A stretch of DNA of 64,000 bases from Tepidimonas aquatica (GTDB lineage Bacteria; Pseudomonadota; Gammaproteobacteria; Burkholderiales; Burkholderiaceae_C): positions 1-64,000 of the forward strand of contig NZ_VJNA01000007.1 of NCBI RefSeq assembly GCF_007556585.1. Reading direction: 5' to 3'. Below the pieces are notes generated by a model. That model did not search any database. It saw nothing but the letters and a program-made list of their open reading frames with translations, and was not told the DNA's origin. The position numbers and the translations under genes were made by a program. Position 1 is the stretch's first letter. Every line of letters starts with the position of its first letter. Below are positions 1 to 8,077 of this stretch, in pieces.

Positions 1-91
1 TGAGCACTTGAAGGTTGTCCAGCGACACATTGCCCCGCTGCCGCGGCAGGCAATCCTCGATACGCGCGAATTGCGCAGGCGTAAGTTCCAT
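1..91 (-). CDS. IS5-family transposase, N-terminal fragment
   Basis: Reading the minus strand from an ATG at 91 gives a protein beginning MELTPAQFARIEDCLP and continuing RQRGNVSLDNLQVL up to the window edge. This is the characteristic start of IS5-family DDE transposases (a helical DNA-binding region ending in NVSL-NLQVLN). Only about 30 residues are visible, so the catalytic DDE residues and the integrity of the element cannot be judged. No ribosome binding site stands out, as is common for transposases. Confidence 0.7.
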   Translation of the reverse strand, partial: MELTPAQFARIEDCLPRQRGNVSLDNLQVL

Positions 92-125
92 GCGCAGTAT
101 GTTAGCACGTAGTGTTAACAGGCCC
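1..125 (-). mobile_element. IS5-family-like insertion sequence, partial (one end)
   Basis: The left edge of the window holds one end of an insertion sequence: the first codons of a transposase on the minus strand plus about 34 bp of terminal sequence. The plus-strand end reads GTTAACAGGCCC at 114-125 and is followed by TAG, compatible with the TA or YTAR target preference known in the IS5 family. The other end and the inverted-repeat partner lie outside the window, so the exact boundary (about 125) is an inference. The element sits directly against the truncated 5' end of a histidine kinase gene. Confidence 0.7.
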
Positions 126-130
126 TAGCG

Positions 131-2011
131 GTGCTGCTGGCGGTGTTTTTGCGCCAAGCGCAGTCGGCCGAAGAAGCCGCGCAACTGCAAGCCGACTCGC
201 TGACGACGCTGGTGTTTCAGCACGAGCGCGAATTCATGCGCCTGCGCCACGCCATCCAGGTGGCCCTACTGCAGCGCGACGCGCCGGACTGGGACATGCT
301 GGCCCTGCGGCACGACATCTGGGCCAGCCGCGTGGCGCTGCTGCGCGCCCCTTCCACGGCGCCCCTGCGCGACGAGCCGGACTACCAGACGGTGCTGCCG
401 CAGCTCGAACAACTGGTGCCGCAGCTGGACGCCGCGCTGCAACAACGCGACCGCACGCGGCTGCACACGCTGCTGCCGCGGCTGGACACGCTGGGGCCGG
501 ACGTGCAAGCGCTCAGCCTACGCGCCGACAGCCGCGTCGGCGACCTGGTCGCGGCCAAGCTGCGGGAGGTGCGCACCCTGCGCCGCTGGGTCGTGGCGCT
601 GATGGCGGCGCAAGTGGCCGTGCTGCTGACCGCGGCGGTGGCGCTGTGGCTGCGCCACCGCCGCCAAGCCCAAGAGCGCGCGCAGCTCGCCGCGCTCAAC
701 GCCGCGCTGGTGCGCGCCCGCGACGCCGCCGAAGCCGCCAGCCGCGCCAAGAGCCAGTTCCTGGCCAACATGAGCCACGAGCTGCGCACCCCCTTCAACG
801 GTCTGCTGGGCATGCTGGCCATGCTGGACGACAGCCCGCTGGACGCCACCCAGCGCGACCACCTGCGCACCGCGCAGGCCTCGGCCGAGCACCTGTTGCA
901 GTTGCTCAACGACATCCTGGATCTCAGCGCGCTGGACGCCGGCCAGATGCGCATCCAACCCGAACCGGTGGACATGGCGGCGTTGGTGGACGACGTGCAC
1001 CGCTGGCTGCGACCGCAAGCGCAGCGCAAGGGACTTGCGTTGCACGTGGCGCTGGACGGTCTGGCTGCCGCCCCTACGACGGTGCTGGCCGACCCGACGC
1101 GCGTGCGCCAGATCCTGCTCAACCTGGTCGGCAACGCCATCAAATTCACCGAGCGCGGCGAGGTGGCGTTGCGGGTGCGTGCCGAGCCGCTGGACGACGG
1201 CCGCATCCGCTGGCACGCCACCGTGCGCGACACCGGCATTGGTATCGACCCGGCCACGCAGGCGCGCCTGTTCCAGCGCTTCCAGCAGGCCGACCCCAGC
1301 ATCACGCGGCGCTACGGCGGCAGCGGGCTGGGGTTGGACATCTCGCGCTCGCTGGCGCGGCTGATGGGCGGTGACATCACGTTGCACAGCGTGCCGGGAC
1401 AGGGCTCCACGTTCGAAGCCACCTGGGTGACCGAGCCGGCGCCGCCGGGGGCGACCGCGTCCGGCTTTGCCCCTACGCGCCCCGGGGAGTGGCGCGCCGA
1501 TGTGGCCACGCCGCCACCCGCCCCCGCCGACGACGCCCCGCCAGCGCCGCACACCGAGCCCTGCACGCCCGGCCAAGGCAGCGGCGCGTGCGTGCTGGTG
1601 GTGGAAGACCACCCGATCAACCGCCGGGTCATCGGGCTGCTGCTGACCAAGCTCGGGCACCACGCCACCTTCGCCGAGGACGGCGTGCAGGCGGTGGAGC
1701 TGGCGCGCACGCGCGACTTCGACCTGATCCTGATGGACCTGCACATGCCCGAGCTCGACGGCTTGCAAGCCACCGAGCGCATCCGCGCGTTGCCCGGCCC
1801 GCGGGGGCGGGTGCCGATCATCGCCCTGACCGCCGACGTCATGGACGATGCGCAGACGCGCGCACGCGCCGCCGGCATGGACGGCTTTTTGGCCAAGCCG
1901 GTGCAGCCGGCGCAGCTGCAAGCGGCCATCGCGGCCGTGTGGCCCGCCGCGCGCGCCTCCGCTACCAGCCCAGGCCCAGACGCAGCGGCAGGTACACCGC
2001 CATCCCCGTGA
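131..2011 (+). CDS. Hybrid sensor histidine kinase, 5'-truncated by an IS element
   Basis: A hybrid two-component kinase of which 626 codons remain. Visible in order: the tail of a first membrane helix (LLAVFLRQ), an extracytoplasmic helical sensor region of about 140 residues, a second membrane helix (about 153-174), a HisKA domain with the phospho-accepting His in MSHELRTPFNG (H216), an HATPase domain with NLVGNAIKFT, DTGIGI and GGSGLGL, a Pro/Ala linker, and a C-terminal receiver with VVEDH, the phospho-acceptor in LILMDLHMPELDG (D536) and a conserved Lys in LAKPV. The reading frame is open back only to a TAA at 116-118 inside the IS end. The GTG at 131 is therefore probably not the original start, and the first membrane helix has lost its beginning. 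The truncated gene may be unexpressed. The signal and partner are unknown. Confidence 0.85.
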   Translation: MLLAVFLRQAQSAEEAAQLQADSLTTLVFQHEREFMRLRHAIQVALLQRDAPDWDMLALRHDIWASRVALLRAPSTAPLRDEPDYQTVLPQLEQLVPQLDAALQQRDRTRLHTLLPRLDTLGPDVQALSLRADSRVGDLVAAKLREVRTLRRWVVALMAAQVAVLLTAAVALWLRHRRQAQERAQLAALNAALVRARDAAEAASRAKSQFLANMSHELRTPFNGLLGMLAMLDDSPLDATQRDHLRTAQASAEHLLQLLNDILDLSALDAGQMRIQPEPVDMAALVDDVHRWLRPQAQRKGLALHVALDGLAAAPTTVLADPTRVRQILLNLVGNAIKFTERGEVALRVRAEPLDDGRIRWHATVRDTGIGIDPATQARLFQRFQQADPSITRRYGGSGLGLDISRSLARLMGGDITLHSVPGQGSTFEATWVTEPAPPGATASGFAPTRPGEWRADVATPPPAPADDAPPAPHTEPCTPGQGSGACVLVVEDHPINRRVIGLLLTKLGHHATFAEDGVQAVELARTRDFDLILMDLHMPELDGLQATERIRALPGPRGRVPIIALTADVMDDAQTRARAAGMDGFLAKPVQPAQLQAAIAAVWPAARASATSPGPDAAAGTPPSP

Positions 2012-2297
2012 CGATGGTGCCCAGCACCCCGCCACGGTAAAAAGCCCACCACGCCCCCGCCAGCGCCGCGTACAGGCGCGCGTCGTGCCAGGTCTGCACC
2101 ACCGCGCCGTCGCGCATCACGATCTCGGGCACCACCACCGCCGCCAGCGCCGCGATCGGCGCGTACTGCAAACCCCGCTCGGCCCAATGCGGCAGCCGCC
2201 ACGGCCGCTGCGAGAGGAAGAAAAACCCGCGCGTGACCACCGTCACACCCGCCAGCGCGACAAACGCCACCAAGCGCCAAGGATCCAGCCCACCCAT
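1962..2297 (-). CDS. azlD: AzlD family branched-chain amino acid export subunit
   Basis: A 111-residue, very hydrophobic protein with about four membrane helices. It matches the small AzlD subunit that works with AzlC to export branched-chain amino acids and their analogues. Visible features are a conserved TRGFFFL near the first helix and the AAVVVPEI helix typical of the family. The ATG at 2297-2295 overlaps the TGA of azlC (TGATG), so the pair is translationally coupled. Its 3' end overlaps the end of the convergent histidine kinase gene by 50 bp. Confidence 0.87.
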   Translation of the reverse strand: MGGLDPWRLVAFVALAGVTVVTRGFFFLSQRPWRLPHWAERGLQYAPIAALAAVVVPEIVMRDGAVVQTWHDARLYAALAGAWWAFYRGGVLGTIVTGMAVYLPLRLGLGW

Positions 2298-3067
2298 CAA
2301 TGCCCACCCCCTGCGCGCAGCCAGCGCGGACCGTGCGCCTCGGCCACCAGGCACACCAGCACCGCCGCGGCGATCGCCACCAGAATGTTGAGCTTGAGCG
2401 GCAGCGCCCACGCCGCCACCGCCGCCGTGCCGGCCACCGCCGCCGACAGCACACGCAGGCGCGACGTGGCCAGTGAACACCCCACCCCCAGCAGCGCCAG
2501 GATGCCGGCAAACCCCAGCCCCCACGCCGTCGGGATGGCGTTGGCCAGCGCGATGCCGACCAGGCTCGCCCCGGTCCAGGCCAGCCAGTTCAGCCCACAG
2601 CTGCCGGCCAGGTAGGCCTCCTGCTCGGTGCGCTGCTCGGACGTGGCCCCGGGGCGCGCGTAGCGCTTGGCAAAAAAGACGTACGACAGGTCGCCCGTCA
2701 GGTACCCCGTCAGCAGACGCTGTCCGCGCGGCAAATGGGCCAGGTACGGGCGCAGGTGCGCCGAAAACACCACGAAGCGCAGGTTGACACAAAACGCCGC
2801 CGCCAGCACCACCCACAGCGGCGCGCCGCTGACCATCAGCGGCACCGCGGTGAGCTGGGCGCTGCCGGCGTACACCAGCAGCGTCATCAGCACCGCCTCC
2901 AGCGGCGTCAAGCCCCCTTTGACCATCGCGACGCCCGTCATCAGGCCCCACGCCGCGATCCCCGTGGCCGCACCCGCCAGCTCCCGGGCGCCGACGGCAA
3001 ACGCCGGGTGACGCCGCAGCCGCGGACTCAAAAACGATGTGCGCCAAAATGCTGCTTCGACGGCCAT
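2297..3067 (-). CDS. azlC: AzlC family branched-chain amino acid permease
   Basis: A 256-residue inner-membrane protein, the large subunit of the AzlCD exporter. Family marks are the early GLMTGVAMVKGGL helix, YAGSAQLTAVPLM (the conserved AGSAQ motif) and CVNLRFVVFSAHL. The start was taken at the ATG at 3067 (MAVEAAFW). Longer frames upstream run into fmt and lack hydrophobic or family-like sequence. It lies 26 bp downstream of fmt on the same strand and probably belongs to the def-fmt-azlCD transcript. Confidence 0.9.
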   Translation of the reverse strand: MAVEAAFWRTSFLSPRLRRHPAFAVGARELAGAATGIAAWGLMTGVAMVKGGLTPLEAVLMTLLVYAGSAQLTAVPLMVSGAPLWVVLAAAFCVNLRFVVFSAHLRPYLAHLPRGQRLLTGYLTGDLSYVFFAKRYARPGATSEQRTEQEAYLAGSCGLNWLAWTGASLVGIALANAIPTAWGLGFAGILALLGVGCSLATSRLRVLSAAVAGTAAVAAWALPLKLNILVAIAAAVLVCLVAEAHGPRWLRAGGGH

Positions 3068-3093
3068 CGGCAAACCACCTTCGGCAGGGCCGC

Positions 3094-4086
3094 TCAACGC
3101 GGCGCCGCCAACGACTGGCCCACGCGCAGCGGGGCACCGCGCACAAAATCGGCCACCGGCAGCCGCCGTCCACCGGCGCGCTGCAGCTCGGTCAGCACCA
3201 GCGCCCCCTCGCCGCAAGCCACCCGCACGCCGCCCGCGTCCACGGCCAGCACGGTGCCCGGGGTGGCCTGAGCAGTCTGGGATTCGGCGCGGGCGCGCCA
3301 CACCTTCAGCGGCGCGCCGTCCAGCCAGCCCCACGCACCCGGCACAGGGTCGAAGGCACGCACCTTGCGCGCCAGCACCGACGCCGGCTCACGCCAGTCC
3401 AGGCACGCCTCGGCCTTGTCGACCTTGGCCGCGTAGGTCACGCCCTCGGCGGGCTGGGGCTGCTGAGGCAACGGGCCCTGCTCGGCCAGCCGCAACGCGC
3501 GCACGATCAGCTCCGCCCCCAGCGCGGCCAGCCGGTCGTGCAGCTCGCCCGCGCTTTCTTGCGGACCGATCGCCAGCGGCTCGGCCAGCACGATCGGGCC
3601 GGTGTCCAACCCTTCGTCCATCTGCATGATGGTGATGCCGGTGCACGCGTCGCCGGCTTCGATGGCACGCTGGATCGGCGCCGCGCCGCGCCAGCGCGGC
3701 AGCAAGGAGGCGTGGATGTTGAGACAACCCAGCCGCGGCAACTGCAGCACCCAGCGCGGCAGGATCAGCCCGTAGGCCGCCACCACCAGCACATCGGGCT
3801 GCGCCGCCTGCAACGCGGCGCGCGCGGCAGCCGCGTCGTCGGCCCAGCGGCCATCCAGCCGCAGCCCGTGGGGTTGCTGCACGGCCCAGCCGTGCGCCAG
3901 CGCCAACAGCTTCACGGGCGAAGGCTGCAGCTTGAGGCCGCGACCGGCCGGCCGGTCGGGCTGGGTCAGCACCAGCACCGGCTCGTAGCCCGCCTGCGCC
4001 ATGGCGCGCAGGGCCGTGGCGGCGAACACCGGCGTGCCGGCAAAGGCCACGCGCAAGCCACGCGCGCCCGTGGGCGCTGGCGTCAA
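3094..4086 (-). CDS. fmt: Methionyl-tRNA formyltransferase
   Basis: Formylates the initiator Met-tRNA from 10-formyl-tetrahydrofolate in the cytoplasm, making the fMet-tRNA used for initiation. Seen: the N-terminal Rossmann start [21 protein letters not shown], the catalytic loop with [17 protein letters not shown], and a C-terminal tRNA-binding domain. No ATG is available near the conserved start. The TTG at 4086 overlaps the TGA of def and has a GGAGG seven bases upstream, giving 330 aa. A second TTG at 4056 would give the shorter family-like start LRVAFAGTP. Pairing with def is the usual arrangement, because deformylase removes the group that Fmt adds. Confidence 0.95.
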   Translation of the reverse strand: MTPAPTGARGLRVAFAGTPVFAATALRAMAQAGYEPVLVLTQPDRPAGRGLKLQPSPVKLLALAHGWAVQQPHGLRLDGRWADDAAAARAALQAAQPDVLVVAAYGLILPRWVLQLPRLGCLNIHASLLPRWRGAAPIQRAIEAGDACTGITIMQMDEGLDTGPIVLAEPLAIGPQESAGELHDRLAALGAELIVRALRLAEQGPLPQQPQPAEGVTYAAKVDKAEACLDWREPASVLARKVRAFDPVPGAWGWLDGAPLKVWRARAESQTAQATPGTVLAVDAGGVRVACGEGALVLTELQRAGGRRLPVADFVRGAPLRVGQSLAAPR

Positions 4087-4673
4087 GGCTGGGCCTCCGC
4101 CACCACCGCACGCCGCGCCCGCGCCGTCCCGCCACCGCTGCGGGCCCCCTCCCGCTCGGCTTTGAGCAGCTTGGTGCGGATGCGCTCGCGCTTCAGTGGC
4201 GACAGGTATTCGACGAACACCTTGCCCATCAGGTGGTCCATCTCGTGCTGGATGCACACGGCCAGCAGGCCTTCGGCCTCGATGACGCGGCTGACCCCTT
4301 GCTCATCCAGCGCCCGCACCCGCACCGCCACCGAACGCTCCACGCCGTCGTAAATGCCGGGCACCGACAGGCAGCCCTCCTCGCCTTTGCGCTTTTCGGG
4401 GCTGGCCCACTCGATCTCGGGGTTGATCAGCACCAGCGGCTCGTTGCGCGCTTCGCTGACGTCGATGACGACGATGCGTTCGTGGATGTCGACCTGGGTG
4501 GCGGCCAGGCCCACGCCGTTGGCGGCGTACATCGTGACGAACATGCGCTGCACGATCGTGCGCACACGCTCGTCCACCTGCGCCACCGGCCGCGCCACAG
4601 TGTGCAAGCGCGGATCGGGGTAGCGCAAAATGGGGTAAGGTTGTACGTTGGTGTTGTTCATCGGTGTCGTCAT
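4083..4673 (-). CDS. def: Peptide deformylase
   Basis: Metalloenzyme that removes the formyl group from the N-terminal Met of nascent proteins at the ribosome exit. All three diagnostic motifs are present: [16 protein letters not shown] (metal-binding Cys) and QHEMDHL (two metal-binding His and the catalytic Glu). The start was set at the ATG at 4673 (MTTPMNNT); an in-frame ATG at 4661 is equally possible and neither has a strong ribosome site. The protein is 196 aa with an Arg/Ala-rich tail. It is the first gene of def-fmt-azlC-azlD and divergent from the LysM gene. Confidence 0.95.
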   Translation of the reverse strand: MTTPMNNTNVQPYPILRYPDPRLHTVARPVAQVDERVRTIVQRMFVTMYAANGVGLAATQVDIHERIVVIDVSEARNEPLVLINPEIEWASPEKRKGEEGCLSVPGIYDGVERSVAVRVRALDEQGVSRVIEAEGLLAVCIQHEMDHLMGKVFVEYLSPLKRERIRTKLLKAEREGARSGGGTARARRAVVAEAQP

Positions 4674-4719
4674 TTTGCCGAATTTGACACGCCCCTGCCA
4701 GCGCAGGGGTCCGTGACCA

Positions 4720-4749
4720 TTGCCAACGGTGGGGCTCAGCCCGCACAAT
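4720..4749 (+). promoter_or_regulatory. Candidate sigma-70 promoter of the LysM gene
   Basis: TTGCCA at 4720-4725 and CACAAT at 4744-4749 are separated by 18 bp. A start about seven bases further on would leave a roughly 15-base leader containing the AAGGGAGG ribosome site. This is judged by eye against the consensus and has not been tested. Confidence 0.4.
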
Positions 4750-4770
4750 CACAAGGGAGGATCCGCCCCC

Positions 4771-5982
4771 ATGAACACCTCGCACCGACCTTGGGCTCCC
4801 CGCCAGGCGCACCTGCGCCACGGGGCCCTGCTGGCCGCCGTGGCGCTGCTCAGCGCCGGCGCGCAGGCCTTCCCGAACTACCCCATCACCCCGCAGCAAC
4901 GCAGCACTGCGCAACAGGTCGCGCAGGCCGGGGTGCCGCTGGCCGACCTCGCGCCCAACGCGCCCGAGCGCTACACCGTCAAGCGCGGCGACACGTTGTG
5001 GGACATCGCCAAGCTGTACCTGCTCAAACCCTGGCGCTGGCCGGAGCTGTGGGGCATGAACCTGCAGCAGATCCGCAACCCGCACCTGATCTACCCCGGG
5101 CAGGTGTTGGTGCTGACCCGCGTCGGCGACCGTGCCGTGCTGCAGGTGGACGCCGGCACCCCCCCCACCGTCAAACTGTCGCCGCGCATCCGTGCCGAAC
5201 GGCTCGATGACGGCGCCATCCCGCCGCTGCCGCCGGGCGTGATCGAGCCGTTTTTGGCCGATGTCTCGGTGGTGGACGCAAGCGCCCACGAGCAGGCCCC
5301 GCGCATCGTGGCCGGCCCCGAGCAGCGCGTGCTGTTGGCGCGTGGCGACCGAGCCTACGCGCGTGGCCAAAGCGGCCCGAGCGACGCCCTCAGCGGCGAG
5401 CCGCTGGAAGGGGGCGTGGCGCGCCAGCTCGACATCTACCGCCAGGCCTTGCCGCTCAAGGACCCGGCCACCGGCGAGCTGCTCGGCTACGAAGCGCACC
5501 GCATCGGCCAGGCGCGGCTGGTGCGCGGCGAGCGCCAAGGCACCAACGCGCAGGGCCAACCCACGTTGGTGCCGGCCACGCTCGACATCGTTGCCGCGCG
5601 CGAAGAGGTGCGGCTGGGTGACCGGCTGCTGCCCGCACACCGGCAGGCCCACCCGGCCTACGTACCCCACCCCCCAGCCGAGGCCGTGCAGGGCCAGGTC
5701 GTCAAGGTGCATGGCGATGCCGTGCACTTCGCCGGACAGTACCAGGTGGTGGTGCTGAACCGCGGGCGGCAGCACGGGCTCGAGCCTGGGCACGTGCTGG
5801 CGCTGCTCAAAGACGGCGGCCACGTCACCGACAGCACCGACCCGGCCAAACCGCAACTCGCCCTGCCCGGCGAGCGCAACGGCGTCATGATGGTGTTTCG
5901 CACCTTCGAGCGCGTGGCCTACGCGCTGGTGCTGCAAATCACCGACGGCGTGCAGGTGGGCGACCGCTTCACCAACCCCTGA
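4771..5982 (+). CDS. LysM domain-containing secreted protein
   Basis: A 403-residue exported protein. A signal peptide is visible (RHGALLAAVALLSAGAQA, cleavage after AQA). A LysM peptidoglycan-binding domain follows, seen as YTVKRGDTLWDIAKLYL and NPHLIYPGQVLVL. The rest is a conserved region of unassigned function found in the LysM proteins that precede dprA in many betaproteobacteria. The start ATG at 4771 has AAGGGAGG upstream. Only six bases separate it from dprA, so the two are probably co-transcribed. A cell-wall-binding role follows from the LysM domain; the substrate or partner is unknown. Confidence 0.9.
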   Translation: MNTSHRPWAPRQAHLRHGALLAAVALLSAGAQAFPNYPITPQQRSTAQQVAQAGVPLADLAPNAPERYTVKRGDTLWDIAKLYLLKPWRWPELWGMNLQQIRNPHLIYPGQVLVLTRVGDRAVLQVDAGTPPTVKLSPRIRAERLDDGAIPPLPPGVIEPFLADVSVVDASAHEQAPRIVAGPEQRVLLARGDRAYARGQSGPSDALSGEPLEGGVARQLDIYRQALPLKDPATGELLGYEAHRIGQARLVRGERQGTNAQGQPTLVPATLDIVAAREEVRLGDRLLPAHRQAHPAYVPHPPAEAVQGQVVKVHGDAVHFAGQYQVVVLNRGRQHGLEPGHVLALLKDGGHVTDSTDPAKPQLALPGERNGVMMVFRTFERVAYALVLQITDGVQVGDRFTNP

Positions 5983-5988
5983 TCGCGC

Positions 5989-7095
5989 ATGGCGCCGGCT
6001 GACTGGGAGGATTGGCTGCGCCTGCTGGCCACCGACGGCGTCGGCCCGGCCACGGCGCGACGGCTGTTGGCCGCCTTCGGACCGCCGGCGGCGGTGCTGG
6101 CGCAACCGCGCGCGGCGCTGGCCGCGGTCGTCGGCGAGGCGCTGGCCCAGCGGCTGCGCACCGCGCCCGACGGCTGGGCATCGCTGCGGCAGCGCACCGC
6201 CGACTGGCTGGACCATCCCGACCACCACCTGCTGGCGCTTGGCGACGACGCCTACCCGAGCGCGCTGCTGCACGCGCCCGACCCGCCGCCGCTGCTGCAC
6301 GTGGTGGGTGACTGGCGCGCGTTGCACACGCCGCGGGTGCTGGCCATCGTCGGCAGCCGCCACCCCACCCCCCAGGGCAGCGCCAACGCACGGGCGTTTG
6401 CACGCGCGCTGGCCGAGCGCGGGGTGTGTGTGGTGTCGGGGCTGGCCGCCGGCATCGACGGCGCGGCACACGAAGGCGCGCTCGATGCTGGCGGGCCCAC
6501 GGTGGCGGTGGTGGGCACTGGCCTGGACCGCGTCTACCCGGCCCGCCACCGTGCACTGGCGCAGCGCGTGGCCGCGCACGGCTGCCTGGTCAGCGAATAT
6601 GCGCTTGGCACGCCACCGCTGGCGCCCCATTTTCCCCGCCGCAACCGCATCATCGCCGGCTTGGCGCACGGCACGCTGGTGGTCGAAGCGGCGCTGGACT
6701 CGGGCTCGCTGATCACCGCCGAGCAAGCCATGCAGATGGGCCGCGAGGTGTTCGCCATCCCAGGCTCGATCCACGCGCCGCAGTCACGCGGCTGCCACGC
6801 GCTGATCCGCCAGGGCGCCAAGCTGGTGGAAACCGTGCAGCACATCGAAGAAGAGCTGCTGGGCGTGTGGGGCGCAGCGGCAGCGCCCCCCGCCGCAGCG
6901 TCCACGGCCGCCGCCCCCGACGACACCGACCCCGTGCTGCGCGCCCTGGGCTACGACCCGACCCCGCTTGATGTGCTGCAAGCGCGCTGCGGCTGGGACA
7001 CCGCGGCGCTGCAGGCGCACTTGCTGACGCTGGAGCTCGACGGCCACGTCGCGCGCCTGCCCGGCGGACTGCTGCAACGCGTAGCGCGCGGCTGA
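5989..7095 (+). CDS. dprA: DNA-processing protein DprA/Smf
   Basis: DprA loads RecA on incoming single-stranded DNA during natural transformation. Seen: an N-terminal helix-hairpin-helix-like SAM region (GVGPATARRLLAAFG), the Rossmann-like core with VLAIVGSRHPTPQG, VVSGLAAGIDGAAHEGAL, VAVVGTGLDRVYPA, FPRRNRIIAGLA and VVEAALDSGSLITAE, and a C-terminal winged-helix segment after a Pro/Ala linker. At 368 aa it is full length. It lies just downstream of the LysM gene and convergent with secF. Confidence 0.95.
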   Translation: MAPADWEDWLRLLATDGVGPATARRLLAAFGPPAAVLAQPRAALAAVVGEALAQRLRTAPDGWASLRQRTADWLDHPDHHLLALGDDAYPSALLHAPDPPPLLHVVGDWRALHTPRVLAIVGSRHPTPQGSANARAFARALAERGVCVVSGLAAGIDGAAHEGALDAGGPTVAVVGTGLDRVYPARHRALAQRVAAHGCLVSEYALGTPPLAPHFPRRNRIIAGLAHGTLVVEAALDSGSLITAEQAMQMGREVFAIPGSIHAPQSRGCHALIRQGAKLVETVQHIEEELLGVWGAAAAPPAAASTAAAPDDTDPVLRALGYDPTPLDVLQARCGWDTAALQAHLLTLELDGHVARLPGGLLQRVARG

Positions 7096-7108
7096 GGCCC
7101 GCCCGCCG

Positions 7109-8059
7109 TCAAACGACGGCGCCGGCGTTGGGATCGTTGGGGTCGGCCTTGGTGCCGCCGCCCTTGATGAGGTCTTCGCGCTTGACGCCCAACCACATCG
7201 CCACGCCGGCGGCCACGAACACCGACGAGTAAATGCCGAACAGGATGCCGATGGTCAGCGCCAACGCAAAGTAGTGCAGCGTGGGGCCGCCAAAGATCAG
7301 CATCGACAGCACCATCGCCTCGGTCGAGCCGTGCGTGATGATCGTGCGGCTCATCGTCGAGGTGATGGCGTAGTCGATCACCTCGGGCGTGCTCATCTTG
7401 CGCTGGCGGCGGAAGGTTTCGCGGATGCGGTCGAAAATGACCACCGACTCGTTGACCGAGTAGCCCAACACCGCCAGCACCGCGGCCAGCACCGCGAGCG
7501 AAAACTCCCACTGGAAAAAGGCAAAAAATCCGAGGATGATGATGACGTCGTGCAGGTTGGCCACGATCGCCGCCAGCGCGAACTTCCACTCGAAGCGCAG
7601 CGCCAGGTACAGCATGATGCCGCCGATGACGAAGGCCAGCGCCAGCAAGCCGCCTTCGACCAGCTCGCGCCCCACCTGGGGGCCGACGAACTCGGTGCGG
7701 CGCAGCTCAACATCGGGCGTGCGCGCGCGCAACGCGGCCAGCAACTGCTCGGTCTGCTGGCCCGAGCTCAGCCCCTCGCGCAGCGGCAGGCGCACCAGCA
7801 CGTCGCGCGCGCTGCCAAAGTGCTGCACCGGCACGTCACCGTAGCCAAGTTGCGCCACGGCCTCGCGCACCGGCGCCAGGTCGGCCGGTTGCGGGTAGGC
7901 CACCTCGATGACGGTGCCCCCGGTGAACTCCACCGAGAGGTTGAGGCCGCGCAGCGCCAAAAACACCACCGCCAGCACAAACGTGACCAGCGACACCAGG
8001 TTGAGCGCCAGCATGTGGCGCGTGAAGGGGATGGTGCGCTGCAAGCGAAAGAGTTCCAT
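7109..8059 (-). CDS. secF: Protein translocase subunit SecF
   Basis: Inner-membrane subunit of SecDF, which uses the proton gradient to pull translocating proteins out of SecYEG. At 316 aa it has the expected layout: one membrane helix, a periplasmic loop, then five helices. Recognisable are NLSVEFTGGTVIEV at the start of the periplasmic part, FEWKFALAAIVANLHDV, GYSVNESVVIFDRIRE and a final helix before GVKREDL. It lies 18 bp downstream of secD in the yajC-secD-secF operon. Confidence 0.96.
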   Translation of the reverse strand: MELFRLQRTIPFTRHMLALNLVSLVTFVLAVVFLALRGLNLSVEFTGGTVIEVAYPQPADLAPVREAVAQLGYGDVPVQHFGSARDVLVRLPLREGLSSGQQTEQLLAALRARTPDVELRRTEFVGPQVGRELVEGGLLALAFVIGGIMLYLALRFEWKFALAAIVANLHDVIIILGFFAFFQWEFSLAVLAAVLAVLGYSVNESVVIFDRIRETFRRQRKMSTPEVIDYAITSTMSRTIITHGSTEAMVLSMLIFGGPTLHYFALALTIGILFGIYSSVFVAAGVAMWLGVKREDLIKGGGTKADPNDPNAGAVV

Positions 8060-8077
8060 CGTGTCGTCCCTGCCGCA

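Noticed and set aside
4303-6774. Minus-strand long open frame opposite the LysM gene and dprA
   Set aside because: His/Gln/Arg-rich shadow sequence, while both plus-strand genes have clear domains and starts.
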